From Methanoculleus horonobensis (GTDB lineage Archaea; Halobacteriota; Methanomicrobia; Methanomicrobiales; Methanoculleaceae), in assembly GCF_001602375.1 (NCBI RefSeq), contig NZ_BCNY01000007.1, positions 1 through 64,000 on the forward strand: a DNA stretch of 64,000 bases, written 5' to 3'. Below, piece by piece: positions 1 through 9,832 of this stretch (the first letter of the stretch is position 1; each line of letters starts with the position of its first letter). The notes under the pieces were generated by a model, which saw nothing but the letters and a program-made list of their open reading frames with translations, was not told where the DNA came from and searched no databases. A program made the translations under genes and the position numbers.

Positions 1-148
1 GCGGTGCTCGAGCTCTGTTCCTTCGGAACGTCGCCACTCGCACCTTGCGGTGCTCGAGCTCTGTTCCTTCGGAACGTCGCCACTCGCACCTTGCGGTGCT
101 CGAGCTCTGTTCCTTCGGAACGTCGCCACTCGCACCTTGCGGTGCTCC
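1..148. repeat. Hairpin-forming 46-bp tandem repeat array A (cut by window edge)
   Basis: Three identical 46-bp units begin at 1, 47 and 93, and the first bases of a fourth at 139 run into unique sequence. Each unit holds two short inverted repeats: GCACC-TTGC-GGTGC, and GTTCC-TTC-GGAAC. Units abut with no spacers. The array starts at the window edge, so its true length is unknown. The same unit architecture recurs at 9833-10012 with different hairpin bases. Confidence 0.9.
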
Positions 149-217
149 CGCTCCGTCTCTAACGAGCCGTCGCGGTCAGAAAATTATATATCCGGATGCA
201 TGGTATTCGGGCAGCAT

Positions 218-1078
218 ATGCGCATACGGGAGAAGACCCTGACGATTCTGCTCGTTCTGTCGCTTGTCGCGAACGTCTTCCTCCTGGCCGTCGCGCTCAT
301 GCCGGCGGACGACTTCTCCCCGGCGCTCTCCAAACCCGATTATGGTGAACCGCTCCCGACCACGACCGCCGCCCCTCTCCTCCCCGCGAAGGTTGTCGAG
401 AACGGGAGTGCCGCCTCGATGCAGGTGCCGGTCATCCTCCAGAAGATCGAGGTCGACCGGGGCGGGCCGTTCTTTTATGAGGAGATGATCGAAGAGGGGG
501 CGATGGTGAACGTCTCGGTCGAGGTCGTGCCCGGGAAAGGGCGGGTGCTCGTCCAGACGACGCCCCTGATGGGGATCGTCTTTCAGGACGCCGCGAACCT
601 CGCGGTCGTCGTCGCCGCCAACCGATCCCGTGCGGATCTGACGCGGAGCGACATTATCTTCAGCATCCAGGGGCCGGAGGACATTTCCGAGATCGACGGC
701 CCCAGTGCGGGGGCGCTGATGGCCGTCCTCCTCCTCTCGGTGCTGGAGGATTTTGCGCTCAACGAGAGCGTGACCGTGACGGGAACCATCGACGAGGAGG
801 GGAGGATCGGCCCGGTCGGCGGGGTTCTCGAGAAGGCCGAGGCTGCTCGCCGCGGAGGGAAGACGCTTCTCATCATCTCGGACGAGAACGACCGGATTAT
901 CGAGTACCGGGAGGATACCCGATCGTTCGGCGGACTGAGGGTTGCGAGGCAGTTGCCGGTCATGGTGGATACGAAAGAGTATATCGAGGAGAACCTCGAG
1001 ATCCGGGTGGAGTATGCAGATACCCTCGACGACCTGCTCGTCAGTCTTCGTGCCCCCGCACCCGGCCGGGCAGCCTGA
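218..1078 (+). CDS. Membrane-anchored stand-alone Lon-type (S16) serine protease domain
   Basis: A 286-residue protein with one hydrophobic N-terminal segment (about residues 7-28), a Pro/Thr-rich linker and a Lon S16 proteolytic domain. The Ser/Lys dyad is visible as S163 in GPSAG and K206 in GGVLEKAEAA, 43 residues apart, which is the spacing in Lon. No AAA+ ATPase domain is present, so it probably acts outside the membrane on unfolded or peptide substrates without ATP (inference). I chose the ATG at 218 because a TATA-like element at 184-193 puts the transcript start close to it; an in-frame ATG at 200 is possible. Confidence 0.8.
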   Translation: MRIREKTLTILLVLSLVANVFLLAVALMPADDFSPALSKPDYGEPLPTTTAAPLLPAKVVENGSAASMQVPVILQKIEVDRGGPFFYEEMIEEGAMVNVSVEVVPGKGRVLVQTTPLMGIVFQDAANLAVVVAANRSRADLTRSDIIFSIQGPEDISEIDGPSAGALMAVLLLSVLEDFALNESVTVTGTIDEEGRIGPVGGVLEKAEAARRGGKTLLIISDENDRIIEYREDTRSFGGLRVARQLPVMVDTKEYIEENLEIRVEYADTLDDLLVSLRAPAPGRAA

Positions 1079-1121
1079 CTGAAGGGTATTTATCCTCTCC
1101 CGGGCTACATACCCGGATACT

Positions 1122-1733
1122 ATGAGACCAGAGAGACTGCTGATCGCCGGGGTCTTCGTGGTTGCCCTGGCTGTTGTCCTGGCGGTCCTGCTGCCGGGGC
1201 TCTCCTCGCCGCAACCGCCCAATCCCGGCCCGACCCAACCTCCGACCCCGGTTCCGGCTCCTACCCCGACCCCGGCGCCCGTTCCCGGGAACGGCACCTA
1301 CGTCAACACCACCTACGGGTATGCCGTCACCTGCCCGGAGGGGTGGTTCTACACCGAGTCCGGCGAGAGCGTCTGGTTCTCCTCGCCGGATAAGCACGAG
1401 GAGGTTCGCGTGAACACGAACCCGATCACGGCCCAGGGGGACGTCGATACGGAGAGTGTTCTCGAAGCGCTGAACGCGACCTACGTCGAGGATCTTCGCG
1501 CCGGGATCGGCGCCGAATGGGTATCGACGGAGAAGATCTCCCTTGACGGTGTCCCGGGATACGAGTCAGTCTTCTCCGTCCCCATCGTCGATGAAGACCG
1601 GTACACCTTCGTCGCCCGTTACGCCGTTAAAGACGGCGTCATTTACTCGGTCATGCACACGGTCTTCCCCCCCGGGTACGATGCTTACAACGCCGATGCG
1701 GCTCCGACGGCGGAGTCGTTCCGTTTCCTCTAA
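1122..1733 (+). CDS. Secreted/membrane-anchored PsbP-like domain protein
   Basis: A 203-residue protein with an N-terminal hydrophobic segment (about residues 5-24), then a Pro/Thr linker (about 28-55) typical of archaeal surface proteins, then a globular domain that opens TYGYAVTCPEGWF. That opening resembles the PsbP-like/DUF1795 fold found in many archaeal exported proteins. It lies 43 nt after the Lon-like gene on the same strand and may be co-transcribed. The function is unknown; the domain assignment rests on the opening motif and length only. Confidence 0.6.
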   Translation: MRPERLLIAGVFVVALAVVLAVLLPGLSSPQPPNPGPTQPPTPVPAPTPTPAPVPGNGTYVNTTYGYAVTCPEGWFYTESGESVWFSSPDKHEEVRVNTNPITAQGDVDTESVLEALNATYVEDLRAGIGAEWVSTEKISLDGVPGYESVFSVPIVDEDRYTFVARYAVKDGVIYSVMHTVFPPGYDAYNADAAPTAESFRFL

Positions 1734-1740
1734 TTTTTTT
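1734..1740 (+). terminator. Oligo-T terminator after the PsbP-like gene
   Basis: A run of seven T directly after the stop codon of the upstream gene, the usual archaeal termination signal. Confidence 0.6.
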
Positions 1741-2263
1741 GCCGGACGCTGATCCGGAGAGATCGGTGAGGTTATCCCGGAATGCCTCTGCCGGGAGGCG
1801 CTACGCTCGCACTTCGAAGATCTCTGTCTTCTCGAACTCCGGCTCGAAAACAGTATCTGAAAAGAAGGTGGCGGGTAAATGGGTTGTCGAGAGGCAATCA
1901 CCTTCGGCAGGACGTTTAGGGGTGTATCCCCGTCACCTCTTCTTCCCCGGCATGATATCGCGGATGACCGGAGGGGGAGGGCCATTGAAGCGAGAACATC
2001 GATCTACGATTCGATAGTCCGGCCGCATCTCAGGGCCTGTGCTGGTTCCCCTCTCTCATACGGAGGCGAATCTGCTGGACTGGTGTCATATAGTTCAATC
2101 CATTTCGTCTGCAGCGGAAGCCCGCTGCGACGTATAAGTATACTGATTTCCCAGGATAAATCCATTGTGATACGGAATTTTGGGTTTTTAGGTCTTTTAA
2201 CCCCATCGATTTTGAAAAAGTGGGTTTTTTTTGGGTGTTTTTCATCACAACGGTCAGGTGATC
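1741..2263. other. Intergenic region without a supported gene
   Basis: About 520 bases between the converging PsbP-like gene and mutL. Open frames exist on both strands but none resembles a protein family or has a ribosome binding site. A TATA-like sequence (cgtataagta, about 2131-2140) is followed roughly 90 bases later by T-rich tracts, including T8 at about 2225-2232, so a short transcript on the plus strand is conceivable. Nothing firmer can be said. Confidence 0.4.
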
Positions 2264-4021
2264 TCATCCCCGCCTGAACATCCCGTCGAGTTTGCGTCTG
2301 TCGAACGCCACGACCGTCGGCCTCCCGTGCGGGCAGGTCCAGGGGGTCTTCGTCCGGGCGAGTTGCATGAGGAGACGTTTCTGCTGCTCGGGCGTGAGGC
2401 TGGCGCCGGCCTTCACCGCCCCACGGCATGCGACGATGCAGGTGACCGCCTCGCGCCGGTCGGGGCTCCTTCGCGACTCTTCGGCAAGGAGGTCGGCGAT
2501 CGTCTCCCGGACCGTCCCGGGATCCTCGACCGCCCCGAGTGCGGCGGGCACCGCACGGACGGCGAAGGTGTCCCGGCCGAACTCCTCCACCACGAACCCG
2601 CCGTCCGCGAGGAGGGGGATCGCGTCACGGAGCGCGGCGGACTCCTTCGGGGGGAGCGAGAGGACGACCGGCATGATCAGTTCCTGCGACCCGGCCGCCG
2701 TATCGCGGTTCTCCGTGACCTGGTCGTAGAGAACCCGCTCGTGGGCTGCGTGCTGGTCGATGAGGTAGAGGGTGCCGTCGGTTCCCTCCGCCACGATGTA
2801 GGTCGCGGCCACCTGTCCGATCGGTTCCATCGCGGGGAGGAGGTTCTCTCCGCCTTTTGTCTCCGTCCGGCGGAGTTGCCTGTCGGAGAGGGTGAGTTCC
2901 CGGTGGCCGGCCGTGTAGGGCGCCCCGGCCTCGGCGACCGGCGGCGAGGACGGCGCCGGTTCGATCCCCTCCGGGACGATCTGCTGCTGCACCGGCTCGT
3001 CCGGGGTCTCGCGTGCGAGGTCGTGACCGGCGAGCGCCTCCTCGACGGCGGCCGCAATCGCCCCCGTGATCTCCCGCTCCCGGGAGAGACGAACCTCCCT
3101 TTTCGTCGGGTGGACGTTGACGTCCACAAGATTGGTGTCGATCGAAAGTTCGAGGAACGCCACCGGGTAACGGTCCTTCGGGAGGAGGGTGCCGTAGCCT
3201 TCCCGGACGGCGGCGGCGATCTGCCGGGAAGAGATGCTTCTCCCGTTGATGCTGACGGAGATCTGCGAGGGGCTTCCCCGGCTCTCCGACGGCCGGGAGA
3301 TGTAGCCGCCGATACGGAGGAACGGCAGCCGTCCTTCGACGGGGACGAGCGACCGGGTGAGTTCGGCGCCGTAGAGCCCTGCGATGGTGTTTAAGATCCC
3401 GTCCGATCGCTGGGTCGCCATCCGCTCTTTCCCATTATGCACCACCCGGAAGGCGACCTCGCCGTGGGCGAGGGCGAGACTCTCCACGACCGCGTAGATG
3501 TGGGCGAGCTCGGTGTTCCTGCTTTTTAAGAACTTCCGGCGGGCGGGGGTGTTGTAGAAGAGGCGTTCCACCGCGATCGTCGTCCCCTCCGGTGCTCCAA
3601 CCTCGCTCTTCTCCACGACCTCGCCGCCCCTGACGACGATCCGCGTCCCGGCGAGCGCTTCCCCTCCCCGGGGGCGGGTGACTATAGTCACCTCCGCGAC
3701 GGCGGCGATGCTCGCGAGCGCCTCCCCCCGGAACCCGAGGGTTCGGACAGCACAGAGATCGGCGATATCCCGGATCTTGCTCGTCGCGTGGGGAGTGAAC
3801 GCGAGGATCGCCTCCTCTCCGGTCATGCCCTCCCCGTTATCGGTCACCCGGATCTTCGTGATCCCCGTCATGTCCGAGGAGACGTCGAGAAGGATGCTCG
3901 TCGAACCCGCGTCGATCGCGTTCTCCAGAAGTTCTTTCACCACCGATGCCGGCCGCTCCACGACCTCGCCGGCGGCGATCTGGTTCACGGTGTCGGGGTC
4001 GAGGACGCGGATCTTCGTCAT
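2264..4021 (-). CDS. mutL: DNA mismatch repair protein MutL
   Basis: A 585-residue protein. The N-terminal GHKL ATPase motifs are clear: ENAIDAG, DNGEGM, TLGFRGEALASI, and the NVHPTK motif of the transducer domain. The C-terminal dimerisation domain carries DQHAAHERVLYD near residue 420, close to the metal-binding DQHA-x2-E-x4-E endonuclease motif with Asp in the last place, plus ACRGAVKAG and CPHGRPT. It therefore looks like a nicking-type MutL, as in bacteria lacking MutH. Its ATG overlaps the stop of mutS by 4 bases, so the two are translationally coupled. Confidence 0.97.
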   Translation of the reverse strand: MTKIRVLDPDTVNQIAAGEVVERPASVVKELLENAIDAGSTSILLDVSSDMTGITKIRVTDNGEGMTGEEAILAFTPHATSKIRDIADLCAVRTLGFRGEALASIAAVAEVTIVTRPRGGEALAGTRIVVRGGEVVEKSEVGAPEGTTIAVERLFYNTPARRKFLKSRNTELAHIYAVVESLALAHGEVAFRVVHNGKERMATQRSDGILNTIAGLYGAELTRSLVPVEGRLPFLRIGGYISRPSESRGSPSQISVSINGRSISSRQIAAAVREGYGTLLPKDRYPVAFLELSIDTNLVDVNVHPTKREVRLSREREITGAIAAAVEEALAGHDLARETPDEPVQQQIVPEGIEPAPSSPPVAEAGAPYTAGHRELTLSDRQLRRTETKGGENLLPAMEPIGQVAATYIVAEGTDGTLYLIDQHAAHERVLYDQVTENRDTAAGSQELIMPVVLSLPPKESAALRDAIPLLADGGFVVEEFGRDTFAVRAVPAALGAVEDPGTVRETIADLLAEESRRSPDRREAVTCIVACRGAVKAGASLTPEQQKRLLMQLARTKTPWTCPHGRPTVVAFDRRKLDGMFRRG

Positions 4022-6639
4022 CGCTCACTCCTCTCCCCGTTCGCGATCCTCTGGAGCCTGTTGAGGGCGTTCAGTGCCTCGATTGGAGTCATCTCGTTGG
4101 GGTTCATCTCTTTTAATTCTCTGACCGCCGGGTTCTCCTCTACGACTCCCTCGCCGGGGTCGACGAGGAGCATCTGGGTGTAGCGGGGAGCCCGGACCCC
4201 GGCCGGGAACTCCCGCGTCGACGCTTCCTTCAGGAGTTCCATCGCCCGGTCGGTCACCTTCTTCGGGATCCCGGCAAGGTGGGCGACGTGGACACCGTAA
4301 CTCCGGTCGGTCGCGCCGGGGATGATCTTACGGAGGAAGACGACGTCCTGCCCGGTATCCTTCACCGCGAAGTGGAAGTTCTTCACCCGTTTGAGCGATC
4401 CTTCAAGGTCGATCAGGTCGTGGAAGTGGGTTGCAAAGAGCGTCCTCGGCCCCGCGACCGCCTTCCCGTGCAGGAACTCCACCACCGCCCGGGCAATCGA
4501 GCACCCGTCGAGCGTGCTCGTTCCCCGCCCGATCTCGTCGAGGATGACGAGACTCTGCGCCGTCGCGTTGTTTAAGATGTTCGCGAGTTCCAGCATCTCG
4601 ACCATGAACGTGGACTGTCCGGAGGCGAGGTCGTCGAACGCCCCTACCCGGGTGAAGACCCTGTCCACGATCCCGACGGTGGCGTGCCGGGCCGGGACGA
4701 AACTCCCCATCTGGGCCATGATGCAGCAGAGCGCCACCGCCCGCATGTAGGTGGACTTGCCCGCCATGTTCGCCCCGGTGATGATCGTGATCTGGTCGCC
4801 GGCGGAGTCGAGCTCCGTGTCGTTTGGGACGAACGGCACCGGGAGGTGCCGCTCCACCACCGGGTGGCGGCCGTCGCGGATGACGATCCGGCCGCTCTCC
4901 TCGATCGCCGGGCGGGTGTAGCCGTAGCGGGCGGCGACCTCGGCGAGCGCCGCATAGACATCGAGGAGCCCGACCGCCCGGGCGGTCGCCTGGAGGCCGG
5001 CGACCTCCGCCGTGAGCGTCCGGACGAGTTCGGTGTAGATCTCTGCTTCGAGCGCTCCGAGCCGCTCTTCGGCGGTCGCGATCATCGCCTCCTTCTCCCG
5101 GAGGTCGGGGATCGTGTAGCGCTCGCCGTTTGCGGTCGTCTGCCGCCGCTCGTACTCCGGCGGCACCAGGTGCAGGTTCGGTCTCGTCACCTCGATGTAG
5201 TACCCAAAGACCCGGTTGTAGCCGACCTTGAGGGATTTTATTCCGGTTCTCTCCCGCTCCTGCTGCTGGAACTCCGCGATCCAGTCCTTCCCGGACGTCG
5301 CGAGGTGCCGGAGTTCGTCGAGTTTGGCGTTGAACCCTTCCCGGATCATCCCGCCCGCCAGTGCGCGTGCCGGGGGGTCGTCGACGATCGCCCGGCCGAC
5401 GAGGTCGACGACGTGAGCGTGATCGCTCATCGCGGCGAGGGCCTCGCGAACCAGGGCCGGTGCGCTGGGAGGAATGAGCGATTTTGCGTCCGGTATCGTA
5501 CAGAGAGAGTCGCGGAGCGTCGCGAGATCTCTCGGTCCGGCGTTCCCGTAGGCGATCCTTCCCGCTATCCTTTCTGTGTCGGCGAAGTCGCCGAGGGTCG
5601 CGCGAAGCGCCTGCCTCTCGAGCGCGTGCTCGAAGAACCACTCAACCGCGTCGAGCCGCGCCTCGATGGCGGCCTTCCCGAGCAGGGGGGCGATCAGGAA
5701 CGACCGCATCGTCCGGCTCCCCATCGATGTCTCCGTGGCGTCGAGCGCGGCAAGAAGGGTGTTTGCGTCGCCGACTCCCTGGATGGGCGCGGTGATCTCG
5801 AGGTTCCGGAGAGTGATCGCGTCGAGCGCCATATTCCCCGACGGCACCCGCGTCGAGAGCCCCGAGATGTGGGAGAGGGGTGACTGCTGCGTATCCTGAG
5901 CGTAACGGAGCGCCGCTCCGGCCGCGGCGATCGCGCCCGGCATCCCTGCGCACCCGTAGCCGTCGAGCGTCGTCGTCCCGAACTGCTTGCAAAGCTGCTC
6001 GCACGCCGCGTCGACCTCGAAGGCGTCGTCGCGGTAGCGGCTCACCGTCACCCCGAGGGCTTCGAGCCGGGTGGGGAGGCCGTCTGCGAGGCTCTCGGGG
6101 ACGATCACTTCTGACGGGCGGTACCTGACCGTCTCCGAGACGATCTCGGCGTAATCGCGCCCGCCGCCCCCGGAAGAGACGAAGAACTCGCCGGTCGAGA
6201 CGTCCAGGAACGCGAGGCCGAAGGTCTCTCTCCGGTCGGGGGCGACCGCCATCAGGTAGTGGGCGCCGGCCGAGGCGAGCATCGAGGAGTCGATAAGGGT
6301 TCCCGGGGTGATCACCCGGGTGACATCCCGCTTCACGATGCCTTTTGCGGTCTTCGGGTCCTCCACCTGGTCGCAGATCACCACCTTGTAGCCCCTGCCC
6401 ACCAGGCGGGCGATGTAGCCTTCGGCGGCATGATGGGGGACGCCCGCGAGCGGCATCCGGTCGCCGTTCTTGTCCCTGCCCCGGGCCGTCAGGGTGATGT
6501 CGAGTTCGCGAGCCACCACGCCGGCATCTTCGCCGAAGGTCTCGTAGAAGTCGCCCATCCTGAAGAAGAGGATGGCGTCGGGGTACCGGGCTTTCGCTGA
6601 ATAATACTGCCGCATTGCCGGGGTCGGTCCGTCGGTCAT
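4018..6639 (-). CDS. mutS: DNA mismatch recognition ATPase MutS
   Basis: An 873-residue MutS of normal bacterial length. The mismatch-reading motif is present as F31-Y32-E33 in GDFYETF, the Walker A as TGANMAGKST, and the Walker B/D-loop as LVILDEIGRGTS. It binds mispairs and recruits MutL. A good ribosome site (AAGGAG at 6646-6651 on the minus strand) precedes the ATG. The mutSL pair is patchy in archaea and is generally taken as a bacterial acquisition (established view); base composition here does not differ obviously from the neighbours. Confidence 0.97.
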   Translation of the reverse strand: MTDGPTPAMRQYYSAKARYPDAILFFRMGDFYETFGEDAGVVARELDITLTARGRDKNGDRMPLAGVPHHAAEGYIARLVGRGYKVVICDQVEDPKTAKGIVKRDVTRVITPGTLIDSSMLASAGAHYLMAVAPDRRETFGLAFLDVSTGEFFVSSGGGGRDYAEIVSETVRYRPSEVIVPESLADGLPTRLEALGVTVSRYRDDAFEVDAACEQLCKQFGTTTLDGYGCAGMPGAIAAAGAALRYAQDTQQSPLSHISGLSTRVPSGNMALDAITLRNLEITAPIQGVGDANTLLAALDATETSMGSRTMRSFLIAPLLGKAAIEARLDAVEWFFEHALERQALRATLGDFADTERIAGRIAYGNAGPRDLATLRDSLCTIPDAKSLIPPSAPALVREALAAMSDHAHVVDLVGRAIVDDPPARALAGGMIREGFNAKLDELRHLATSGKDWIAEFQQQERERTGIKSLKVGYNRVFGYYIEVTRPNLHLVPPEYERRQTTANGERYTIPDLREKEAMIATAEERLGALEAEIYTELVRTLTAEVAGLQATARAVGLLDVYAALAEVAARYGYTRPAIEESGRIVIRDGRHPVVERHLPVPFVPNDTELDSAGDQITIITGANMAGKSTYMRAVALCCIMAQMGSFVPARHATVGIVDRVFTRVGAFDDLASGQSTFMVEMLELANILNNATAQSLVILDEIGRGTSTLDGCSIARAVVEFLHGKAVAGPRTLFATHFHDLIDLEGSLKRVKNFHFAVKDTGQDVVFLRKIIPGATDRSYGVHVAHLAGIPKKVTDRAMELLKEASTREFPAGVRAPRYTQMLLVDPGEGVVEENPAVRELKEMNPNEMTPIEALNALNRLQRIANGERSER

Positions 6640-6784
6640 CGCTTCTCCTTATAGAATCCGCACGGGGCCACATAAGGGTACTGTCCCGGAAATCGGACGG
6701 AACTGGCCCCGATTAACTGCACCACTCCGGCGGCCCCGGACAAATTAAATACGTCCGGAACGCGTACCTGGAACACGATACTGT

Positions 6785-8038
6785 ATGTCGGCGACTATCG
6801 CAGAAAAGATATTTTCGCAACGGTGCGGGAGACCCGTCCGCGCGGGAGAGGTTGTGATGGCACCCGTGGATGCAGCAATGATCCACGACATCACCGGCCC
6901 GCTTGCGGTCAGGGTCTTTCGCGAGATGGGTGGAGAGCGTGTATTCGATCCCGAGCGGATCATTATGCTCTTCGACCACCAGGTACCCGCCGACTCGATA
7001 CCCGCCGCCGAGAACCACGTCTTTATGCGGCAGTTTGCTGAAGAGCAGGGGATCCACAACTACGACCTCCTCGAGGGCGTCTGCCACCAGGTCGTGATGG
7101 AGAAGGGACGGGCGGCGCCGGGTGAGATCATCGTCGGCACCGACTCCCATACCTGCACCTACGGTGCGGCGGGGGCGTTCGCGACCGGGATCGGTTCGAC
7201 CGATATGGGGTTCGTCCTGAAGTTCGGGGCGCTCTACTTCCGGGTGCCCGAGAGCGTTCTGGTCGAGGTCGAGGGTGCGTTCGGCAAAAGAGTCGGAGCA
7301 AAAGACCTCATCCTCTCCCTCGCCGGCGACATCGGCGCCGACGGGGCGACCTACATGGCGCTCGAGTTCACCGGCCGGGCGATGCGCGAGATGAGCATGG
7401 CAGGCCGGATGACCTGCGCGAATATGGCGATAGAGATGGGGGCGAAGGCCGGGATCGTCCAGCCCGATGCGGCCACCTGGGACTACGTCGCCGCCCGCCG
7501 CGATATCGAGCCGTTCGACCTCGCGGGCGATGAAGACGCCGCATACGCGGAGCGTCGCCGCTACGACGTCACCGACCTCGCCCCGCAGGTCGCCGTCCCG
7601 CACAACGTCGACAACGTCGTGGATGTGACGAAGGTCGCGGGAACGAAGGTCGACCAGGTCTTCATCGGCTCCTGCACGAACGGCCGCTACGAGGACCTCT
7701 TCGAGGCGGCGGAGGTGATGGGGGACGCCGACCGGTTCGCCGACGGCGTAAGGGTGATCGTCATCCCGGCCTCGCGGACGGAGTACTTGAAGGCCCTCCG
7801 GGCGGGACTGATCGAGCGGTTCGTCGAGGCGGGAGCCCTTGTGGAAGCGCCGTGCTGCGGCCCCTGCATGGGCGGGGCGTTCGGCCTCCTCGCCCCCGGC
7901 GAGGTCTCGCTCTCGACGTCGAACCGGAACTTCCGGGGGAGACAGGGGAGCGCCCAGGCATTGGTCTACCTCTCCTCGCCGGCGACGGCGGCGGCGAGCG
8001 CCCTCTACGGCGAGATCACCGATCCGAGGGAGGTGTGA
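6785..8038 (+). CDS. leuC: 3-isopropylmalate dehydratase / homoaconitase large subunit
   Basis: A 417-residue aconitase-family large subunit. [4Fe-4S] ligands are visible as C297 in GSCTNGR and C358/C361 in CCGPCMGG, and [11 protein letters not shown] is the usual substrate-site motif. It pairs with the small subunit starting 3 bases after its stop to hydrate/dehydrate 2-isopropylmalate (leucine) or homocitrate-type acids (coenzyme B). Methanogens carry paralogues for each, and sequence reading alone does not settle which this is. A TATA-like aaattaaata (about 6744-6753) sits about 30 bases before the expected start of the transcript. Confidence 0.85.
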   Translation: MSATIAEKIFSQRCGRPVRAGEVVMAPVDAAMIHDITGPLAVRVFREMGGERVFDPERIIMLFDHQVPADSIPAAENHVFMRQFAEEQGIHNYDLLEGVCHQVVMEKGRAAPGEIIVGTDSHTCTYGAAGAFATGIGSTDMGFVLKFGALYFRVPESVLVEVEGAFGKRVGAKDLILSLAGDIGADGATYMALEFTGRAMREMSMAGRMTCANMAIEMGAKAGIVQPDAATWDYVAARRDIEPFDLAGDEDAAYAERRRYDVTDLAPQVAVPHNVDNVVDVTKVAGTKVDQVFIGSCTNGRYEDLFEAAEVMGDADRFADGVRVIVIPASRTEYLKALRAGLIERFVEAGALVEAPCCGPCMGGAFGLLAPGEVSLSTSNRNFRGRQGSAQALVYLSSPATAAASALYGEITDPREV

Positions 8039-8041
8039 ATC

Positions 8042-8533
8042 ATGCGAGTCTGGAAGTTCGGCAACGATATCGATACGGATGCAATCATACCCGGGCGGTT
8101 CCTCACGATCTATGATCCGGCGGAGCTCGCGAAGCACGCGTTCGAGGGAACGAGGGACGAGTTCGCGAAAGAGGTGCGGGAGGGCGACGTCGTCGTCGGC
8201 GGCAGCAACTTCGGGTGCGGCTCCTCCCGCGAGCACGCGCCGCTCGCGCTCCTCGGCGCCGGGGTGAAGGTCGTCGTCGCGAAGTCCTTTGCGCGGATCT
8301 TCTACCGGAACGCCGTGAACACGGGTCTCCTGCCCCTGGTCTCTGCCGGGGCGGAGGGCATCCGTGACGGCGATGCCGTCACGGTGAACCTCGCCGACGG
8401 CTACATCGAGGCGAACGGCAAAAGGCTCCCCATCGAGCCGGTGCCTGGGTTCATGAAGGAGATCGTCGATGCCGGTGGCCTGGTGGCCTACGCGAAGAAC
8501 CTGGACGAGGTGAAGAGATGCAGCACCGAGTAG
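8042..8533 (+). CDS. leuD: 3-isopropylmalate dehydratase / homoaconitase small subunit
   Basis: A 163-residue swivel-domain subunit with the hallmark [13 protein letters not shown] start and the [14 protein letters not shown] motif. The specificity loop after GR reads FLTI (residues 20-23). In methanogens a YLRT loop marks homoaconitase and YLV-type loops mark isopropylmalate isomerase; FLTI lacks the Arg of homoaconitase, which mildly favours the leucine pathway (inference). The gene is inside a leuC-leuD-leuB operon and its end overlaps the next start by 16 bases. Confidence 0.85.
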   Translation: MRVWKFGNDIDTDAIIPGRFLTIYDPAELAKHAFEGTRDEFAKEVREGDVVVGGSNFGCGSSREHAPLALLGAGVKVVVAKSFARIFYRNAVNTGLLPLVSAGAEGIRDGDAVTVNLADGYIEANGKRLPIEPVPGFMKEIVDAGGLVAYAKNLDEVKRCSTE

Positions 8534-9639
8534 CCGCAATCGGCGGGGATGGGATCGGCCCCGAGATCGTCGCGGCGGGGAGAGAGGTCATCGACGCCGC
8601 CGGCGAGCGCTACGGGTTCGATATCGCGTGGACAGACTTCGATATCGGGGCGGAGCGCTACCTTGCGACCGGCGACCTCCTGACCGAAGAGGATATCCGG
8701 GGACTCTCGAAGTTCAACGCGATCTATTTCGGGGCGATCGGCGACGACCGGGTGAAGCCCGGGATCCTCGAGAAGGGCATCCTGCTTGCGATCCGGTTCC
8801 ACTTCGACCAGTTCATCAACCTCCGGCCGATCAAGCTCCTCGACGGCGTGGCAACGCCGCTCGCGAACAAGCGCCCGGAGGATATCGACTTCGTCGTCGT
8901 CCGGGAGAACACCGAGGACTTCTACGTCGGGATCGGTTCGCGGTTTGCGGGACGTCGCGAGCAGAAGGCCCTCGAGGTCGTCCGCGACATCTACAGCGTC
9001 AGGTTCGGCCTCGACGTCGAGACCGACGCCGACGAGCTCGCCTACCAGATCGGCGTCGTCACGCGAGAGGGTGCCGAGCGGGCGATCCGCTACGCCTTCG
9101 ACCTCGCCGTGAAAAGAGAGAATAAGGTCACGTCGGTCGACAAGGCAAACGTCCTCTCCGATATCTACGGCCTCTGGCGGGACGTCTTCACCGACGTCGC
9201 CGCCGGCTACCCCGACGTCAAGACGGAGTTCAACTTCGTCGACGCCGTCACGATGTGGTTCGTCAAGAACCCCGAGTGGTTCGACGTCGTCGTCACCCCG
9301 AACATGTTCGGCGACATCATCACCGACCTCGGTGCCATGATCCAGGGCGGGCTCGGGCTCGCCCCCGGCGGAAACATCAACCCGAAGGGCACATCGATGT
9401 TCGAGCCGATCCACGGCTCCGCGCCGAAGTACCGCGGCCAGGACGTCGTGAACCCGCTCGCCACCGTCTGGGCGGGCTCGATGCTCCTCGACCACCTCGG
9501 CGAGCACGAGGCAGCGGCGGCGGTTCTCCGGGCGATCGAGAGGAGCATCCTCGACGGATACGTCACCCGGGACATGGGCGGCGCGAAGAAGACAAGCGAG
9601 GTCGGGCAGTATCTTGCCTCGCTCGTGAAGACGGTGTAG
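8518..9639 (+). CDS. leuB: 3-isopropylmalate dehydrogenase family (beta-decarboxylating)
   Basis: A 373-residue NAD-dependent beta-hydroxyacid oxidative decarboxylase. It opens with GGDGIGPE, has the [12 protein letters not shown] phosphate-loop region, the catalytic Lys region SVDKANVL, and the metal-binding [14 protein letters not shown] followed by a GSAPK nucleotide-site motif. Likely the third step after Leu[10 protein letters not shown] rather than RENTEGLY places it in the broader IPMDH/tartrate/homoisocitrate dehydrogenase group, so the substrate is inferred from the operon. A T10 tract follows the stop. Confidence 0.85.
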   Translation: MQHRVAAIGGDGIGPEIVAAGREVIDAAGERYGFDIAWTDFDIGAERYLATGDLLTEEDIRGLSKFNAIYFGAIGDDRVKPGILEKGILLAIRFHFDQFINLRPIKLLDGVATPLANKRPEDIDFVVVRENTEDFYVGIGSRFAGRREQKALEVVRDIYSVRFGLDVETDADELAYQIGVVTREGAERAIRYAFDLAVKRENKVTSVDKANVLSDIYGLWRDVFTDVAAGYPDVKTEFNFVDAVTMWFVKNPEWFDVVVTPNMFGDIITDLGAMIQGGLGLAPGGNINPKGTSMFEPIHGSAPKYRGQDVVNPLATVWAGSMLLDHLGEHEAAAAVLRAIERSILDGYVTRDMGGAKKTSEVGQYLASLVKTV

Positions 9640-9662
9640 GGCCGCCGGCCTGTCGTCTCCTG

Positions 9663-9672
9663 TTTTTTTTTT
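9663..9672 (+). terminator. Oligo-T terminator of the leuCDB operon
   Basis: Ten consecutive T about 24 bases after the leuB stop, preceded by a GC-rich segment. Confidence 0.75.
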
Positions 9673-9832
9673 GGCTTTGCTCAAGCCCCGCCTGCTTGCG
9701 CCAGACGTTTGCAACCCAGAGGAACTCTTGGGCACGACTTTCCACCGGGTTGCGCACTTGCGGTGCTCGTGCTCCGGATGTTGGTTGTGTCCATCGCATA
9801 TCGCCATGACTGCCCCCGCCCCGAGGGGCGGG
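9673..9832. other. Hairpin-rich spacer with degenerate repeat units
   Basis: No gene. It holds an imperfect inverted repeat cccagaggaactcttggg (about 9716-9733), a single diverged copy of the array-A motif (GCAC-TTGC-GGTGC, about 9757-9769), and a CCCGCCCC-GA-GGGGCGGG palindrome (about 9815-9832) that leads directly into array B. Confidence 0.6.

Noticed and set aside
1739-2277. Two short plus-strand frames in the gap before mutL
   Set aside because: No ribosome binding site, no family resemblance, and they include the downstream T-rich tract.
2231-3394. A 387-residue plus-strand frame opposite mutL, and many similar long antisense frames elsewhere
   Set aside because: High-GC coding DNA leaves long open frames on the opposite strand; their translations are rich in Arg, Gly and Pro without any domain.
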